Numbered from the stretch's first letter, positions 23,182 through 32,250 are shown. The stretch: 64,000 nt of DNA from Dysosmobacter sp. (GCA_022778785.1 JALFSO010000009.1:23085-87084); one strand, 5' to 3'. Notes: generated by a model from the sequence alone, not told the origin. Made by a program: numbers and translations.

Positions 23182-23817
23182 ATGGAACTGAAATTTGACG
23201 AAAAGGGACTGATCCCCGCCATCGTCCAGGACCACTACACCAAGGAGGTCCTGACCCTGGCCTATATGAACCGGGAGAGCCTGGCCATCACCATCGATGA
23301 GCGGCGGACCTGCTTCTGGAGCCGCAGCCGTCAGGAGCTGTGGCGCAAGGGCGACACCTCCGGCAACGTGCAGCACGTGGTGTCCATCACCGCGGACTGC
23401 GACGGCGACGCCCTGGTGGTGGAGGTGGTGAAGGACGGTCCCGCCTGTCACACCGGCGCGGAGAGCTGCTTCTTCAACCAGCTGTACCTGTCTGACGAGC
23501 TGAAGCAGTTCAGCTACGAGGGACTGTACCGGCTGATCCAGGGCCGGAAGACCACCCCCAAGGAGGGCAGCTACACCACCTACCTCTTTGACAAGGGCCT
23601 GGACAAGATCCTGAAAAAGGTGGGCGAGGAGTGTACCGAAGTCATCATCGCCGGACGCAAGGAGGACAAGGATGAGACCATCTTCGAGATTGCCGACCTG
23701 ACCTACCACGTCATGGTGCTGATGGTGCAGATGGGTATTTCCGTGGAGGACATCACCCGGGAGCTGGAGAAGCGCCACGTGGTGGACCACAAGGTGAAGC
23801 AGGAGCGGATGCAATGA
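23182..23817 (+). CDS. hisIE: Bifunctional phosphoribosyl-AMP cyclohydrolase / phosphoribosyl-ATP pyrophosphatase
   Basis: A 211-residue fusion performing steps two and three. HisI occupies residues 1-~105: [29 protein letters not shown], metal ligands in [11 protein letters not shown] and [10 protein letters not shown]. HisE follows (~110-200): [35 protein letters not shown] and [10 protein letters not shown], the all-alpha MazG-like fold. This fusion is widespread. ATG 23182 has AAAGGAG upstream. The stop overlaps hisJ by ATGA. Confidence 0.96.
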   Translation: MELKFDEKGLIPAIVQDHYTKEVLTLAYMNRESLAITIDERRTCFWSRSRQELWRKGDTSGNVQHVVSITADCDGDALVVEVVKDGPACHTGAESCFFNQLYLSDELKQFSYEGLYRLIQGRKTTPKEGSYTTYLFDKGLDKILKKVGEECTEVIIAGRKEDKDETIFEIADLTYHVMVLMVQMGISVEDITRELEKRHVVDHKVKQERMQ

Positions 23818-24641
23818 CCCCCGCCTGCTGCTCCGTCCACACCCACTCCGTCCTCTGCGACGGCAAAAGCACCCTGGCGGAGATGGCGGAGGCGGCCTTT
23901 GCCGCCGGTGTGCGGTATTTCGGTGTCTCCAGCCACAGCCCCACGCCCATTCCCTACGACGCGGGCAACGTCCTGCCGGAGGACCTGACGGCGTACCGTC
24001 AGGCGGTGCTGAGCCTTCGGGAGACCTATGCCGGGCGGATGGAGGTGCTGCTGGGCATCGAGTGGGACAGTCAGTCCTTGGACGCTCCGCCGCCGTGGCT
24101 GGATTACTGGATTGGCTCCGTCCACAACCTCCGGGACCCCCGCACCGGGGGGTACCATGCCATGGACTGGGACGTGGAAAAGCTGCTGGCCTGCCGGGAT
24201 GAGATGTTCGGCAGGGACCTGTGGGCCATGATTCGGGGGTACTACGCAGAAGTCGGCGCTATCGCCGCCCGGCGGCCCACGATTCTGGGTCATGTGGACC
24301 TGATCACCAAATTCAACGAGGGCGGTGCCCTGTTTGACGAGGACGATCCCCGTTACCGGTCCGCCGCGCTGGATGCCCTCCACCGGGCGGACCCCGATGC
24401 CACGGTGCTGGAGATCAACACCGGCGCCATGGCCCGGGGCTACCGGACGGTGCCCTATCCCGCCCTGTTTCTGCTGAAGGAATGGCGGGAGATGGGCGGG
24501 CGCGTCATCCTCACTGCTGACGCCCATACGGCGGACGGCATCGTCTATGGATACGATGCCGCCGGGACGCTGGCTCGGGAGACGGGCTTCCGGGAGAGTG
24601 TCGTACTGACCCGACAGGGCTTTGTACCCTGTCCGCTTTGA
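23814..24641 (+). CDS. hisJ: Histidinol-phosphatase, PHP family (HisJ/HisK type)
   Basis: A 275-residue PHP-domain metal phosphatase that removes phosphate from histidinol phosphate, the step missing from the monofunctional HisB. Metal ligands: [12 protein letters not shown] (H9, H11), SSHSP, GIEWD, SVHN, GHVDLI and TADAHTAD in the correct order. It overlaps hisIE by four bases, so it closes the operon and completes the pathway from PRPP and ATP to histidine. A strong terminator follows at once. Confidence 0.92.
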   Translation: MTPACCSVHTHSVLCDGKSTLAEMAEAAFAAGVRYFGVSSHSPTPIPYDAGNVLPEDLTAYRQAVLSLRETYAGRMEVLLGIEWDSQSLDAPPPWLDYWIGSVHNLRDPRTGGYHAMDWDVEKLLACRDEMFGRDLWAMIRGYYAEVGAIAARRPTILGHVDLITKFNEGGALFDEDDPRYRSAALDALHRADPDATVLEINTGAMARGYRTVPYPALFLLKEWREMGGRVILTADAHTADGIVYGYDAAGTLARETGFRESVVLTRQGFVPCPL

Positions 24642-24648
24642 ATGAACA

Positions 24649-24682
24649 TGCCGCCGGAGAGTGTCTCTCCGGCGGCAGTTTT
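24649..24682 (+). terminator. Terminator of the histidine operon
   Basis: Perfect 13-bp stem (24649-24661 with 24665-24677), TGT loop, then GTTTTC. Confidence 0.9.
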
Positions 24683-24760
24683 CATGGGATTTCCAGGAAA
24701 ATCAGGCTTTTTTGACAAGTCCGGCGGGGAAAACCGGCCCCCTTTTGTCCTGTCTGCCGC

Positions 24761-24789
24761 TTGTGGAACATTGTCCGGACTGATAAAAT
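24761..24789 (+). promoter_or_regulatory. Promoter of the HAD hydrolase gene
   Basis: -35 TTGTGG (24761-24766), 17-nt spacer, -10 TAAAAT (24784-24789). Confidence 0.55.
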
Positions 24790-24848
24790 ATCATCGGATT
24801 ATGTGTAAGACCGCAGGATCTGCTGATACTATGTAAAGGGGTATGTTC

Positions 24849-25502
24849 ATGTTTCAGACCGTGATTTTTGACCTGGACGGGACGCTGCTCAACACCATCG
24901 ACGATCTGACCGCCGCCGGTAACTATGTCTGCCAGCGCAACGGCTGGCCCACCCACACGGTGGAGGAGTTCAAGCTGATGGTAGGCCACGGCATCCCCAA
25001 TCTGGTGTCCCAGTTCTCTCCGGCGGAATTCCGCAGCCCGCTGCTGCTGATGTCCACGCTGTCCCAGTTCTCCGAGTATTACGGCAAGCACAATATGGAC
25101 AGGACCGTCCCCTATGACGGCATTCCGGAGCTGCTGGCATCTCTGAAGGAACAGGGCGTCCGGATGGCCGTCTACTCCAACAAGGCCGACGAGTTCAGCC
25201 AGGTCATCGTGCGGCACTACTTCCCCGGCGTCTTCGATCTGGTGCTGGGCAAGGTGTCCGGCCTGCCGGTGAAGCCCGATCCCACCGGTGTGAAGCGCAT
25301 TCTGGAAAAGCTGGGTGCCGACGCCGCCTCCACCCTGTACGTGGGCGACAGCGACGTGGATATGCAGACCGCCCACAATGCCGGTCTGACGGCCTGCGGC
25401 GTCACCTGGGGCTTCCGGTCCCGGGAGGAGCTGGCGGGCGAGCATCCCCGCTTCCTGGCGGACACCCCGGCGGAGCTGCTGGGCCATGCCCTGGGCGAGT
25501 AA
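24849..25502 (+). CDS. HAD-family hydrolase, phosphoglycolate phosphatase-like
   Basis: A 217-residue HAD phosphatase (subfamily IA). Motif I DLDGTLLNT with nucleophile Asp9 and acid Asp11, motif II YSNK, motif III lysine in PVKPDPTG, and motif IV GDSDVDMQTA are all intact; a four-helix cap lies between residues 15 and 85. Such proteins act on phosphoglycolate, PPi or sugar phosphates; the exact substrate is not determinable. ATG 24849 is preferred over 24843 because AAGGGG would be 7 nt rather than 1 nt away. Monocistronic. Confidence 0.9.
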   Translation: MFQTVIFDLDGTLLNTIDDLTAAGNYVCQRNGWPTHTVEEFKLMVGHGIPNLVSQFSPAEFRSPLLLMSTLSQFSEYYGKHNMDRTVPYDGIPELLASLKEQGVRMAVYSNKADEFSQVIVRHYFPGVFDLVLGKVSGLPVKPDPTGVKRILEKLGADAASTLYVGDSDVDMQTAHNAGLTACGVTWGFRSREELAGEHPRFLADTPAELLGHALGE

Positions 25503-25514
25503 TCCCGATTATTG

Positions 25515-25556
25515 AAAAAACGGACGTATGCCGCAATGGCATGCGTCCGTTTTTTA
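25515..25556. terminator. Bidirectional terminator between convergent genes
   Basis: Six A, an imperfect CGGACGTATGCC/GGCATGCGTCCG stem, then six T; works in both directions. Confidence 0.92.
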
Positions 25557-25565
25557 TATCCGTAT

Positions 25566-26096
25566 TCACCGCAGCCAGCGGCGGCGGAGCCGGTTCCTCC
25601 AGAGGGCGCTGAGCCGGTGGAGCATGGCGTCCGTCAGCAGGAACACCAACTCCATCAGTACCACCGTGGCGGCCATCAGGGCAACGGAGGTGGTCCGGAA
25701 CTCCTGCACCAGCGCTTCCATCTGAAAGAGGAAGATCAGCAGGGCGTAGAGCGCCGCCATGGAGGCCGTGCAAAGCCCCAGCTTCGCCCCGTACTGCAAG
25801 GCCCGGGGCCGGATGCGGTCCAGGGCGGGCTGGACCGCGGGATACCAGCCCCAGAACAGCCAGACCCCCGCCAGTTCCCGGTCTGCCGCCAGCAGCAGCC
25901 CCAGGATGGCGACAGCGGCGTAGGCGGTGAGGGCCAGTTTCATTCCGAACTCCTCCCGCACCGGCAGCAGCGCCGTCATGGCCAGGATGGGACAGCAGTA
26001 CAGCGCCACCGGGATCACGCTCCCCAGCAGCAGAAACACCGCCGCCAGGGCGCACAGCATCCCGCACAGGGCCAGTTTTCTCGTCTTCTCCCGCAA
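25566..26096 (-). CDS. Small polytopic membrane protein, possibly ECF-transporter S-component-like
   Basis: A 176-residue protein with about five membrane helices: residues 6-28, 34-46, 53-70, 106-125 and 136-158. The opening LALCGMLCALAAVFLLLGSVIP and the SVIPVALYCCPILAMTAL block look like small bacterial S components or biosynthetic membrane proteins, but I do not recognise the family with certainty. The C-terminus is strongly basic (LWRNRLRRRWLR), so it is likely cytoplasmic. The start is TTG 26096, one base after the stop of the LtaS-like gene, with AAGGA about 11 nt upstream. Last gene of the six-gene leftward operon. Confidence 0.65.
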   Translation of the reverse strand: MREKTRKLALCGMLCALAAVFLLLGSVIPVALYCCPILAMTALLPVREEFGMKLALTAYAAVAILGLLLAADRELAGVWLFWGWYPAVQPALDRIRPRALQYGAKLGLCTASMAALYALLIFLFQMEALVQEFRTTSVALMAATVVLMELVFLLTDAMLHRLSALWRNRLRRRWLR

Positions 26097-26097
26097 C

Positions 26098-28008
26098 TCA
26101 GCCCACGTCCTTGTACTTCATCTTGTAGTAGCTCCACCGGCGCATTTTGGCGATGAGGGCCTGCTGGTCCTCCGACAGCTCCGTCTGCTTGCACAGTGTG
26201 CCGTCGCCCTGCTGGCAGACCGTCTTGTGGAGGATGGGCAGTTCCCGGCGGGCCTCCGTCAGGTAAGAGAACCAGGGGCTGGACGCGCCCCGGCCCGTCA
26301 GCTCCAGCACCGTGGCGCCCAGATAGCAGGCGCTGATGGAACCGTCCTCCGGCAGGTCCAGAGCGGACACGGCGTTCTCCCAGTCCAGCTGCTCCGCCGC
26401 CGCGTCGTTGGCCCAGATCACATAGGGCGTCTCGTAGGTGGCGATGAACCGGGAGATGTCGCCGCCATCGGGCTGCATATCCATGCCCAGTTCGTTGTAG
26501 GCCAGACGGCCGTCCCCCAGATAGGGCAGGTGATCGCCGAAGTACACCAGGATCACCGGCTCCTCACGCTGGGCAAAGTAGTCCCGCAGGTCGCCCAGCA
26601 TTTGGTCGGCGTCCCGGACGCCCTCGATATACACCTTCAGCAGCGTCTCCGCCTCCTCAGACAGTTCGGCGGAGGTCTCCACCGGCGGGAATTCATACCC
26701 CGCGCCGTACTTGTCGGCGGTATAGGACATGTGGTTCTGAATGGTGGTCGTGTAGTTGAAGTAGGGTGCGCCGTTCTCCATGGCGGCCTCGAACTTCTCC
26801 TGAATGAGGCCGGTCAGATACTCGTCGGAGACCCAGGTGCCGGTGCCCTTGTACTCCACATTCTCCATCTGGTCGGCAAACAAAATCTCCTGGGCGCCGA
26901 ACCAGCGGTAGACGTTCTCCCGGTTGTAGAACCAGGCGTAGCCCGGGTGCAGGAAGGACGTCTGATAGCCGTCACTCCCGAAGACCCGGAACAGGCTGTC
27001 CAGATTCCGGTTTACCGCCCGGAAGGGGGAGATGGTGCCGGGGGACAGGGTGGCTCCCTGGATGCCCGTCAGCACGTCAAACTCCGTGGCGGCAGTGCCG
27101 CCGGCGAAGCCGGGTACCACCACATGGCCGGAGAGACAATTGGGGTCCGCCTGGATATCGTGGAGATTCTTCAGCGGGTCGTTTTCCTCGCTGTAGGTAA
27201 AGGCATCGAAATCCGTAATGTCCGAGAAGGCCTCGTTCATCACCATGATGACATTGACGTCCTTCCCCAGACCCGCGACATCCCCGGTCTCCCAGCTCTC
27301 CGCCTCGGCACGGGAGTAGCCCTCCGGCTTGTCCACGCCGTACTTGGTGAAGTGGTGGCAGAAGCAGTAGGGGAAGCCCAGCTCGTTGAACATCACCGGG
27401 ATGTACTCCCGGTTGCTGACGGAGAAGGAGTTGTACAGATCGTCGGAGGCGTAGACGGTGAGGATCAGCCCCGCCAGAATGGCGATGGGGGCAATAAAGC
27501 CCAGGAGCCGCGCCCAGACCGTCCGCAGCTTCTCCACCGGGAAGGGCTTGCAGCCAATGAACCGGGACAGCGCCAGCGTGGCCGCCGCCGTCAGGATGAT
27601 CACCGCGATGACGCCCCAGGGCCACTGGATGCTGTAGTCCTTGGTGGCGGAGAAGACCTCCTTCAGCAGGGCGAAGTCCCGGGGGAACACCGGCTCATCC
27701 CGGACCACCAGCTTGATGCGGTTGGCCATGGACAGCACAGCGCAGCCGGTCCCCACCAGACAGGCGGAGGCGAACACGTTGCGGAACAGGAAGGTGAAGG
27801 CCAGCATCAGCGCCCCGATGGGCACACAGTTCAGGATGATCAGCAGCGGCTGGTGCAGGAAGATCCATCCCACCCGCATAAAGCTGTTGGGCTGGATCCA
27901 CAGGCACAGCAGGGTATAGAAACCAGTAAGCAGCACCACCGCCGTCAGGGACAGGGCAAGCCCCATCTGATACTTCGGCGTATGTTTTTCTCGTCTCTGT
28001 CGTTTCAA
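26098..28008 (-). CDS. LtaS-like sulfatase-family phosphoglycerol transferase
   Basis: A 636-residue membrane enzyme of the alkaline phosphatase/sulfatase fold resembling lipoteichoic acid synthase. Five N-terminal helices (about residues 15-35, 50-70, 72-92, 128-150, 167-187) lead to an outside catalytic domain. Probable nucleophile Thr is in GFAGGTAATEFDVLTG; metal ligands include VMNEAFSD near the start of the domain and YFGDHLPYLG near the end; NYTTTIQNHMSY is also family-like. It probably transfers phosphoglycerol to a lipid- or wall-linked acceptor. TTG 28008 has AAAGGAC about 9 nt upstream. Operon context follows a SpoVK-like ATPase by 34 nt. Confidence 0.85.
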   Translation of the reverse strand: MKRQRREKHTPKYQMGLALSLTAVVLLTGFYTLLCLWIQPNSFMRVGWIFLHQPLLIILNCVPIGALMLAFTFLFRNVFASACLVGTGCAVLSMANRIKLVVRDEPVFPRDFALLKEVFSATKDYSIQWPWGVIAVIILTAAATLALSRFIGCKPFPVEKLRTVWARLLGFIAPIAILAGLILTVYASDDLYNSFSVSNREYIPVMFNELGFPYCFCHHFTKYGVDKPEGYSRAEAESWETGDVAGLGKDVNVIMVMNEAFSDITDFDAFTYSEENDPLKNLHDIQADPNCLSGHVVVPGFAGGTAATEFDVLTGIQGATLSPGTISPFRAVNRNLDSLFRVFGSDGYQTSFLHPGYAWFYNRENVYRWFGAQEILFADQMENVEYKGTGTWVSDEYLTGLIQEKFEAAMENGAPYFNYTTTIQNHMSYTADKYGAGYEFPPVETSAELSEEAETLLKVYIEGVRDADQMLGDLRDYFAQREEPVILVYFGDHLPYLGDGRLAYNELGMDMQPDGGDISRFIATYETPYVIWANDAAAEQLDWENAVSALDLPEDGSISACYLGATVLELTGRGASSPWFSYLTEARRELPILHKTVCQQGDGTLCKQTELSEDQQALIAKMRRWSYYKMKYKDVG

Positions 28009-28042
28009 ACAATTCGGTCCTTTCTATGATCTCAGACGCTGG

Positions 28043-29116
28043 TCAGGCCTCCGGCGTCTTTTTGCAGGCTGCCAGCACATCGGCGGATGTCAGCCGCATC
28101 AGGTCCTCACGGCCCACGGTCTCCATGGCCGCCAAGCGGTTGGCCTGGGCTGTCAGGATCTTTTCAAACAGATTCCGGACGCCCCGTGCGTTGCCGAAGG
28201 AGACGGCGTCGGCGCCGGCCTCCTCCAGAGCGTCCTTCACCGTCTCCCGGGCGTCCTCCGCCAGGGTGTAGCAGCCCTTTTCGCACTGTCTCCCGAAGAT
28301 TTGGAGCAGCTCCTCCGGAGTGTAGTCGTCAAAGTGGAGGAAGCGGTTGAACCGGGACTCCAGACCGGGATTGGAGTGGATGAAGTCGTCCATCAGGCCG
28401 TCGTATCCGGCCACGATGACCACCAGATCGTCCCGGTGGTCCTCCATGGCCTTCAGAATGGTGTCGATGGCCTCCTGGCCGAAGTCGTTCTCCGACCGGC
28501 CATTGAGGGCGTAGGCCTCGTCGATGAACAGCACGCCCCCCAAGGCGGAGTCGATGACTTTCCGGGTCTTGATGGCCGTCTGCCCTACGTAGCCCGCCAC
28601 CAGACCGGACCGGTCCACCTCCACCAGCTGTCCCTTGGACAGGATGCCCAGAGAGTGGTAGATCCGGGCCATCAGCCGGGCCACGGTGGTCTTGCCGGTG
28701 CCGGGATTGCCGGAGAACACCATATGGAGGCTCAGGTCCGTGGTAGGCAGGCCGTTCTCCTTCCGGAGACGGTACACCGTCACCAGATTGATAAGATTTC
28801 TGACCTCCTGCTTCACGGCGCCCAGGCCGATGTAGCCGTCCAGTTCCGCCTGGAGATCCTCAATCTTCTCCGGTGGGATCTCCGCCGCGGCTTCTCTGGC
28901 GGCATCGTCCGTCGGGACGGCGGACTGTTTCTCCGGCTTCTCCGGAGCCGGGGCTTTGTCCGGTGCCTTGGGGGCCATCGTCTCCGGTGACGGCGCGGCG
29001 GGCGTTCCCCAGAAGTCGCCGCCCATGTGGCTGAGATTGTTCTCCGTCATGGTGCGGATCACGTCCAGCTGCTGGGCGATGAGCTGGTCTTTTCTGTCGT
29101 CGTTTCTGCGCTTCAT
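28043..29116 (-). CDS. SpoVK/CbbX-type AAA ATPase
   Basis: A 357-residue AAA+ ATPase. The first 85 residues are a variable helical and Pro/Ala-rich lead; the AAA core has Walker A SGNPGTGKTT (135-144), Walker B GGVLFIDEAYAL, a sensor region VIVAGY and arginine finger SRF. CbbX-type proteins remodel Rubisco; in spore formers the relatives (SpoVK) act in spore maturation, the more likely role here. ATG 29116 with GGGAGG 7 nt upstream is preferred over an in-frame GTG at 29131 that would use up that site. It lies 19 nt after the Gx transporter gene. Confidence 0.88.
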   Translation of the reverse strand: MKRRNDDRKDQLIAQQLDVIRTMTENNLSHMGGDFWGTPAAPSPETMAPKAPDKAPAPEKPEKQSAVPTDDAAREAAAEIPPEKIEDLQAELDGYIGLGAVKQEVRNLINLVTVYRLRKENGLPTTDLSLHMVFSGNPGTGKTTVARLMARIYHSLGILSKGQLVEVDRSGLVAGYVGQTAIKTRKVIDSALGGVLFIDEAYALNGRSENDFGQEAIDTILKAMEDHRDDLVVIVAGYDGLMDDFIHSNPGLESRFNRFLHFDDYTPEELLQIFGRQCEKGCYTLAEDARETVKDALEEAGADAVSFGNARGVRNLFEKILTAQANRLAAMETVGREDLMRLTSADVLAACKKTPEA

Positions 29117-29135
29117 GTCTCCGCCTCCCACAGTT

Positions 29136-29648
29136 TTATTTCATCAGGCCGGTCTGTTCCAACGCCCGGAACAGCAGTCCCGCCAGATAGCCCGTCAGGG
29201 TCCCGGACAGCAGCGACACCGCCAGCAGCACCGGCAGATAGGCCAGCGGCGCGGCGTTGCCCAGCGTCACCATGGCCGCCGCCACCTGGCCGCAGTTGTG
29301 GGCGGCGGCGCCGCCCATGGACACGCCGTAAATGGATAGTCTCCGCAGCCGGGACAGACCGATCATCACCAGCATGGCGGATAGGCCCCCCATCAGGGAG
29401 AACAGCAGCGCGTTGAGATTTCCGGCGAACGCCGCCCCCAGGGTACACCGGGCAATGAGGATCAGCATCGCCTGGGTGGGGCCCAGGGCGTACAGGGCGA
29501 AGATGGTCACGATGTTGGCCAGCCCCAGCTTGATGCCCGGCAGGGGGATCAGCAGGCCCAGGGGGATAAAGTTCTCCATGTAGCTGAGGCCCAGGGCCAG
29601 GGCCGTCAGCACGGCGCAGAGGGTCAGCTGCCGTGTGGTCAGTTTCAT
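29136..29648 (-). CDS. Gx transporter family membrane protein (heptaprenyl diphosphate synthase component I-like)
   Basis: A 170-residue membrane protein of the Gx/Hpre_diP_synt_I family (PF07456). Helices with small-residue packing: TLCAVLTALALGLSYMENFIP, LGLANIVTIFALYALGP, TLGAAFAGNLNALLFSLMGG, and GGAAAHNCGQVAAAMVT. Despite the old name, the family resembles ECF-type substrate-binding membrane proteins and often sits beside ApbE and NusG-II genes, as here. ATG 29648 has AGGAGG about 10 nt upstream. Function may be flavin or quinone-precursor related; that is inference. Confidence 0.85.
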   Translation of the reverse strand: MKLTTRQLTLCAVLTALALGLSYMENFIPLGLLIPLPGIKLGLANIVTIFALYALGPTQAMLILIARCTLGAAFAGNLNALLFSLMGGLSAMLVMIGLSRLRRLSIYGVSMGGAAAHNCGQVAAAMVTLGNAAPLAYLPVLLAVSLLSGTLTGYLAGLLFRALEQTGLMK

Positions 29649-29661
29649 ACGCGCCGCCCTC

Positions 29662-30069
29662 CTATCCGATGACCGCGTCCACGGCGGCGTCTTCCGCACC
29701 GCCGGTAAGCTGGATGGAGATGCGGGCGGGCAGGCAGACGATGCTCCGTCCGGCGTGATGGATCTCCCCGGTGTGGACGCAGTCCTGATTGGGGCAGTCC
29801 GACGACGCCACCCGGACGCCCTCCGCCGAGAACTCCACCGTCAGGGAATACCCGCTGCCGCTGTAGGTCCGGGTCTCCGGGGCGGACAGGGCCGTCAGAT
29901 CCACCCGATCCAGCTCCCTGCCGTCGGCGGACACCACCGCCTGGAGCCTGTTCCCCGCGGAGAGGGTCCGGCTCCAGTACGCCCCGCCGGTAACGGCGGC
30001 CAGCAGCAATATCACCGCCGCCACGGCGGCGTCCCACCGGGTGGGGTGCAGTTTAACGGATGATCTCAT
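29662..30069 (-). CDS. NusG domain II-containing exported protein
   Basis: A 135-residue protein with one N-terminal membrane helix (about residues 13-31, AAVAAVILLLAAVTGGAYW) and an outside NusG-II beta domain (PF07009) showing the signature CPNQDCVHTGEIHHAGRSIVCLPARISIQL; paired Cys residues are kept. It is unrelated in role to transcription factor NusG. Start ATG 30069 lies 17 nt inside the apbE gene; longer in-frame starts are less likely. Linked genes suggest work with flavinylated or redox proteins outside the cell. Confidence 0.85.
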   Translation of the reverse strand: MRSSVKLHPTRWDAAVAAVILLLAAVTGGAYWSRTLSAGNRLQAVVSADGRELDRVDLTALSAPETRTYSGSGYSLTVEFSAEGVRVASSDCPNQDCVHTGEIHHAGRSIVCLPARISIQLTGGAEDAAVDAVIG

Positions 30070-31126
30070 AGATATACCCGGCGTCCTCGTTTCGTTCAAA
30101 TTTCTTCTCGAGGCCATCAGTGACCAGCAGACGGCCGTCCGCCGTCACCAGCACCATGTCGAATTCGTACCCCGACCGGCGCCAGAAGTCGATGGCCCGC
30201 TCCTCCCCCATGACGAACAGCGCCGTGGAGAAGGCGTCGGCCATGGTGCCGCCGGTCAGACCGTCGCCGCCGTCCGGGCCCACCGCCGGAGCCACGATGG
30301 TGACGGACAGCAGCCCGCTGTCCGCCGGATATCCGGTGGCGGGATCGATGATATGGTGATAAGTTTGGCCATCCTGCTCAAAATAGCGCTGATAGCCGCC
30401 GGAGGTGATGGCATAGGCGTCCCGCAGGCTGAGTACACCGGTGCAGGAATCCGTATCCTGCGGATCCTGGACCGCCACTCGCCAGGGAGCGCCGTCGGGC
30501 TTTTCGCCATGGGCGTAGACGTTGCCTCCCAAATACGCCAGGGCGGATTCCACCCCCTGCTCCCGGAAGATGGCCTCGACCCGCTCCGAGGCGTAGCCCT
30601 TGGCGATACCGCCCAGGTCGATGGACTGCCCTTCCCCGATAGTCACCTGAGCCGTGTCTCCCCGGTCCTCCACGGCGATGGTCCCACTGTCCACCAGGGG
30701 CAGCAGGCTATCCAGCGTCCCCCGGTCGGGGACGTGCTTTTCGTCGGTGGTGAAACCCCAGGCGTCCATCACCGGGGCAATTGTGATGTCAAAAGCGCCG
30801 CCGGTGTCCTCCGAGAAGGTCCGGGCGCTTTGGATCAGACGCCCTGTCTCCCCGCTGACCGTCACTGGCGCTCCGGCGCCGCTGTTGACGCGAGAGACCT
30901 CACTGTCTCCGTCTGTCCGGTCCAGCAGGGCCTCCAGACGCCGGACCTCCCGGTCCGCCGCGTCTGCCGCCGCCTGGCCGTTTTTGCCGTAGGCGGTGAA
31001 CCGCATCACCGTGTCCATGGCGAAGGTCTCCGTCACGGCGGGCTCCTCCGCTCCGCAGCCGCTCAGTGCGCCGCACAGCAGCGCCGCAGCCAGCGCCAGT
31101 GCGGCCCGTTTCATTTTGCGTGTCAT
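30053..31126 (-). CDS. apbE: FAD:protein FMN transferase (ApbE), lipoprotein
   Basis: A 357-residue exported flavin transferase that attaches FMN to Thr/Ser of target proteins using FAD. Signal with lipobox LSGC (C24). Family blocks: AMDTVMRFTAYG, GGAFDITIAPVMDAWGF, IDLGGIAKGYASERV, GGNVYAHGEKPDGAPWRVAVQDP, HHIIDPATGYPA and the metal-site region TMADAFSTALFVMG. ATG 31126 has AGAGG 7 nt upstream. It heads a leftward operon with a NusG-II protein and Gx transporter. No obvious target flavoprotein is encoded in the window. Confidence 0.94.
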   Translation of the reverse strand: MTRKMKRAALALAAALLCGALSGCGAEEPAVTETFAMDTVMRFTAYGKNGQAAADAADREVRRLEALLDRTDGDSEVSRVNSGAGAPVTVSGETGRLIQSARTFSEDTGGAFDITIAPVMDAWGFTTDEKHVPDRGTLDSLLPLVDSGTIAVEDRGDTAQVTIGEGQSIDLGGIAKGYASERVEAIFREQGVESALAYLGGNVYAHGEKPDGAPWRVAVQDPQDTDSCTGVLSLRDAYAITSGGYQRYFEQDGQTYHHIIDPATGYPADSGLLSVTIVAPAVGPDGGDGLTGGTMADAFSTALFVMGEERAIDFWRRSGYEFDMVLVTADGRLLVTDGLEKKFERNEDAGYIYEIIR

Positions 31127-31212
31127 ATGTCATCCTCTCACGGACATTTTTGTCTTCCGTCCCAGGCTGCATTCCTTGTCCTGCGGACAGTCCGGCACAT
31201 TCAAACAGGCTT

Positions 31213-31241
31213 AGTATACCACACTTTTTTTCGGTTCTCAA
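31213..31241 (-). promoter_or_regulatory. Promoter of the apbE operon
   Basis: Leftward -35 TTGAGA (31241-31236), 17-nt spacer, -10 TATACT (31218-31213) preceded by TGG. It probably drives all six genes to 25566, since gaps are at most 34 nt. Confidence 0.75.
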
Positions 31242-31272
31242 CCGGCAAGCCGCAGTTTTTGGGGTCATCCTC

Positions 31273-31301
31273 TTGCAAAACATGAAAAAGTCTGCTACAA
31301 T
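31273..31301 (+). promoter_or_regulatory. Promoter of the 256-residue membrane protein gene
   Basis: -35 TTGCAA (31273-31278), 17-nt spacer, -10 TACAAT (31296-31301) preceded by TGC. Divergent to the apbE promoter, 31 bp apart. Confidence 0.7.
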
Positions 31302-31372
31302 AACACAATATGTCCCCTGTGTATTTCGCTCAGGGGGACACGCCTGTGAATTCACCTTGGAGGTTACGATAA

Positions 31373-32143
31373 ATGGCTCAGAAACCCAATAAAAAAGGAA
31401 ACGCCCGTGCGCAGAAGGCTGATTCTGTCAACAGCGCCGTCAAGTTTTTGCTGGCCGGCTGCCTGGCAGAGGCGTATCTTCTGGTGCTTCGCAAATACTT
31501 CATCAACGGAAAGCTGGAGCAGGTCGTTCAGTGGGACGGCTATCTCCAGATTATTGTCTACGCGGGGCTGATCATCGCCGCGGCGGGACTTGCCCTGAGA
31601 CTGGTGTTCCGGAAAGAGAAGTCCTGGAAGCAGAGCGCCGGCTGGACTCTGCTGGGCGCCGGCGCATTTCTGGCCGTGGCCAGCTGGCTGGTGCGGAACT
31701 ACGTCTACACGGCCATCACCCCGCTGTGCATCATCGTCCCTGTGGTGATGCTGCTGGGGATTCTTTGGAGCCTGTACGACCGGGAGTGCGTCTACTCCCT
31801 GTCCGTTCTGGGCGTCACGGTGCTGGTGCTGTGGCTCTGCCGCAAGGGCCTGGGCACTGTGGTCTGGAATACCAAGGTCCTGATCGCGGCGGTGCTCTAT
31901 CTGGCCGTCATGGCTGTGGCGGGCGTTCTGTTCTGGAAGGCCGGAAAGGCCGACGGCATGCTGGGCAATGTCCGGATGCTGCCCAAGGGCGCGGACGCCA
32001 TGCCCGTGTACGCCTCCTGCGTGCTGTCCCTGGCCGCGGTGGCCGTGGGGCTGATCAGCACCACCGCCGCTTACTACGCCATCTGGGCCGTCTGCCTGGT
32101 GATCTTTGCGCTGGCGGTGTATTACACCGTCCGTCAGCTTTAA
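31373..32143 (+). CDS. Membrane protein of unknown function (about eight helices)
   Basis: A 256-residue protein I do not recognise. After a basic, polar N-terminus (residues 1-20, KPNKKGNARAQK) there are about seven or eight helices at 22-40, 58-78, 90-107, 113-132, 140-158, 167-188, 212-230 and 234-250. Charged residues cluster in the loops after helices 2 and 6. Its own strong promoter, GGAGG ribosome site 9 nt from ATG 31373 and a clean terminator show it is a real single-gene unit. No partner genes suggest a role. Confidence 0.75.
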   Translation: MAQKPNKKGNARAQKADSVNSAVKFLLAGCLAEAYLLVLRKYFINGKLEQVVQWDGYLQIIVYAGLIIAAAGLALRLVFRKEKSWKQSAGWTLLGAGAFLAVASWLVRNYVYTAITPLCIIVPVVMLLGILWSLYDRECVYSLSVLGVTVLVLWLCRKGLGTVVWNTKVLIAAVLYLAVMAVAGVLFWKAGKADGMLGNVRMLPKGADAMPVYASCVLSLAAVAVGLISTTAAYYAIWAVCLVIFALAVYYTVRQL

Positions 32144-32176
32144 GCGGCTCCTCGTTGTTTCCATCCCGTATGCTCC

Positions 32177-32207
32177 ACTCCCTGCCGTCTTCACGGCAGG
32201 GAGTTTT
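32177..32207 (+). terminator. Terminator of the membrane protein gene
   Basis: Perfect 11-bp stem (32177-32187 with 32192-32202), CTTC loop, then TTTTT. Confidence 0.92.
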
Positions 32208-32250
32208 TCTGTTCCAGAGCCGTGCAGATCCTTTGTCCCGGAAAACGCAG

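Noticed and set aside
25927-28029. A 700-codon + strand frame opposite the LtaS-like gene
   Set aside because: Antisense shadow of a well-supported sulfatase-family gene; no domain, start signal or homology feature.
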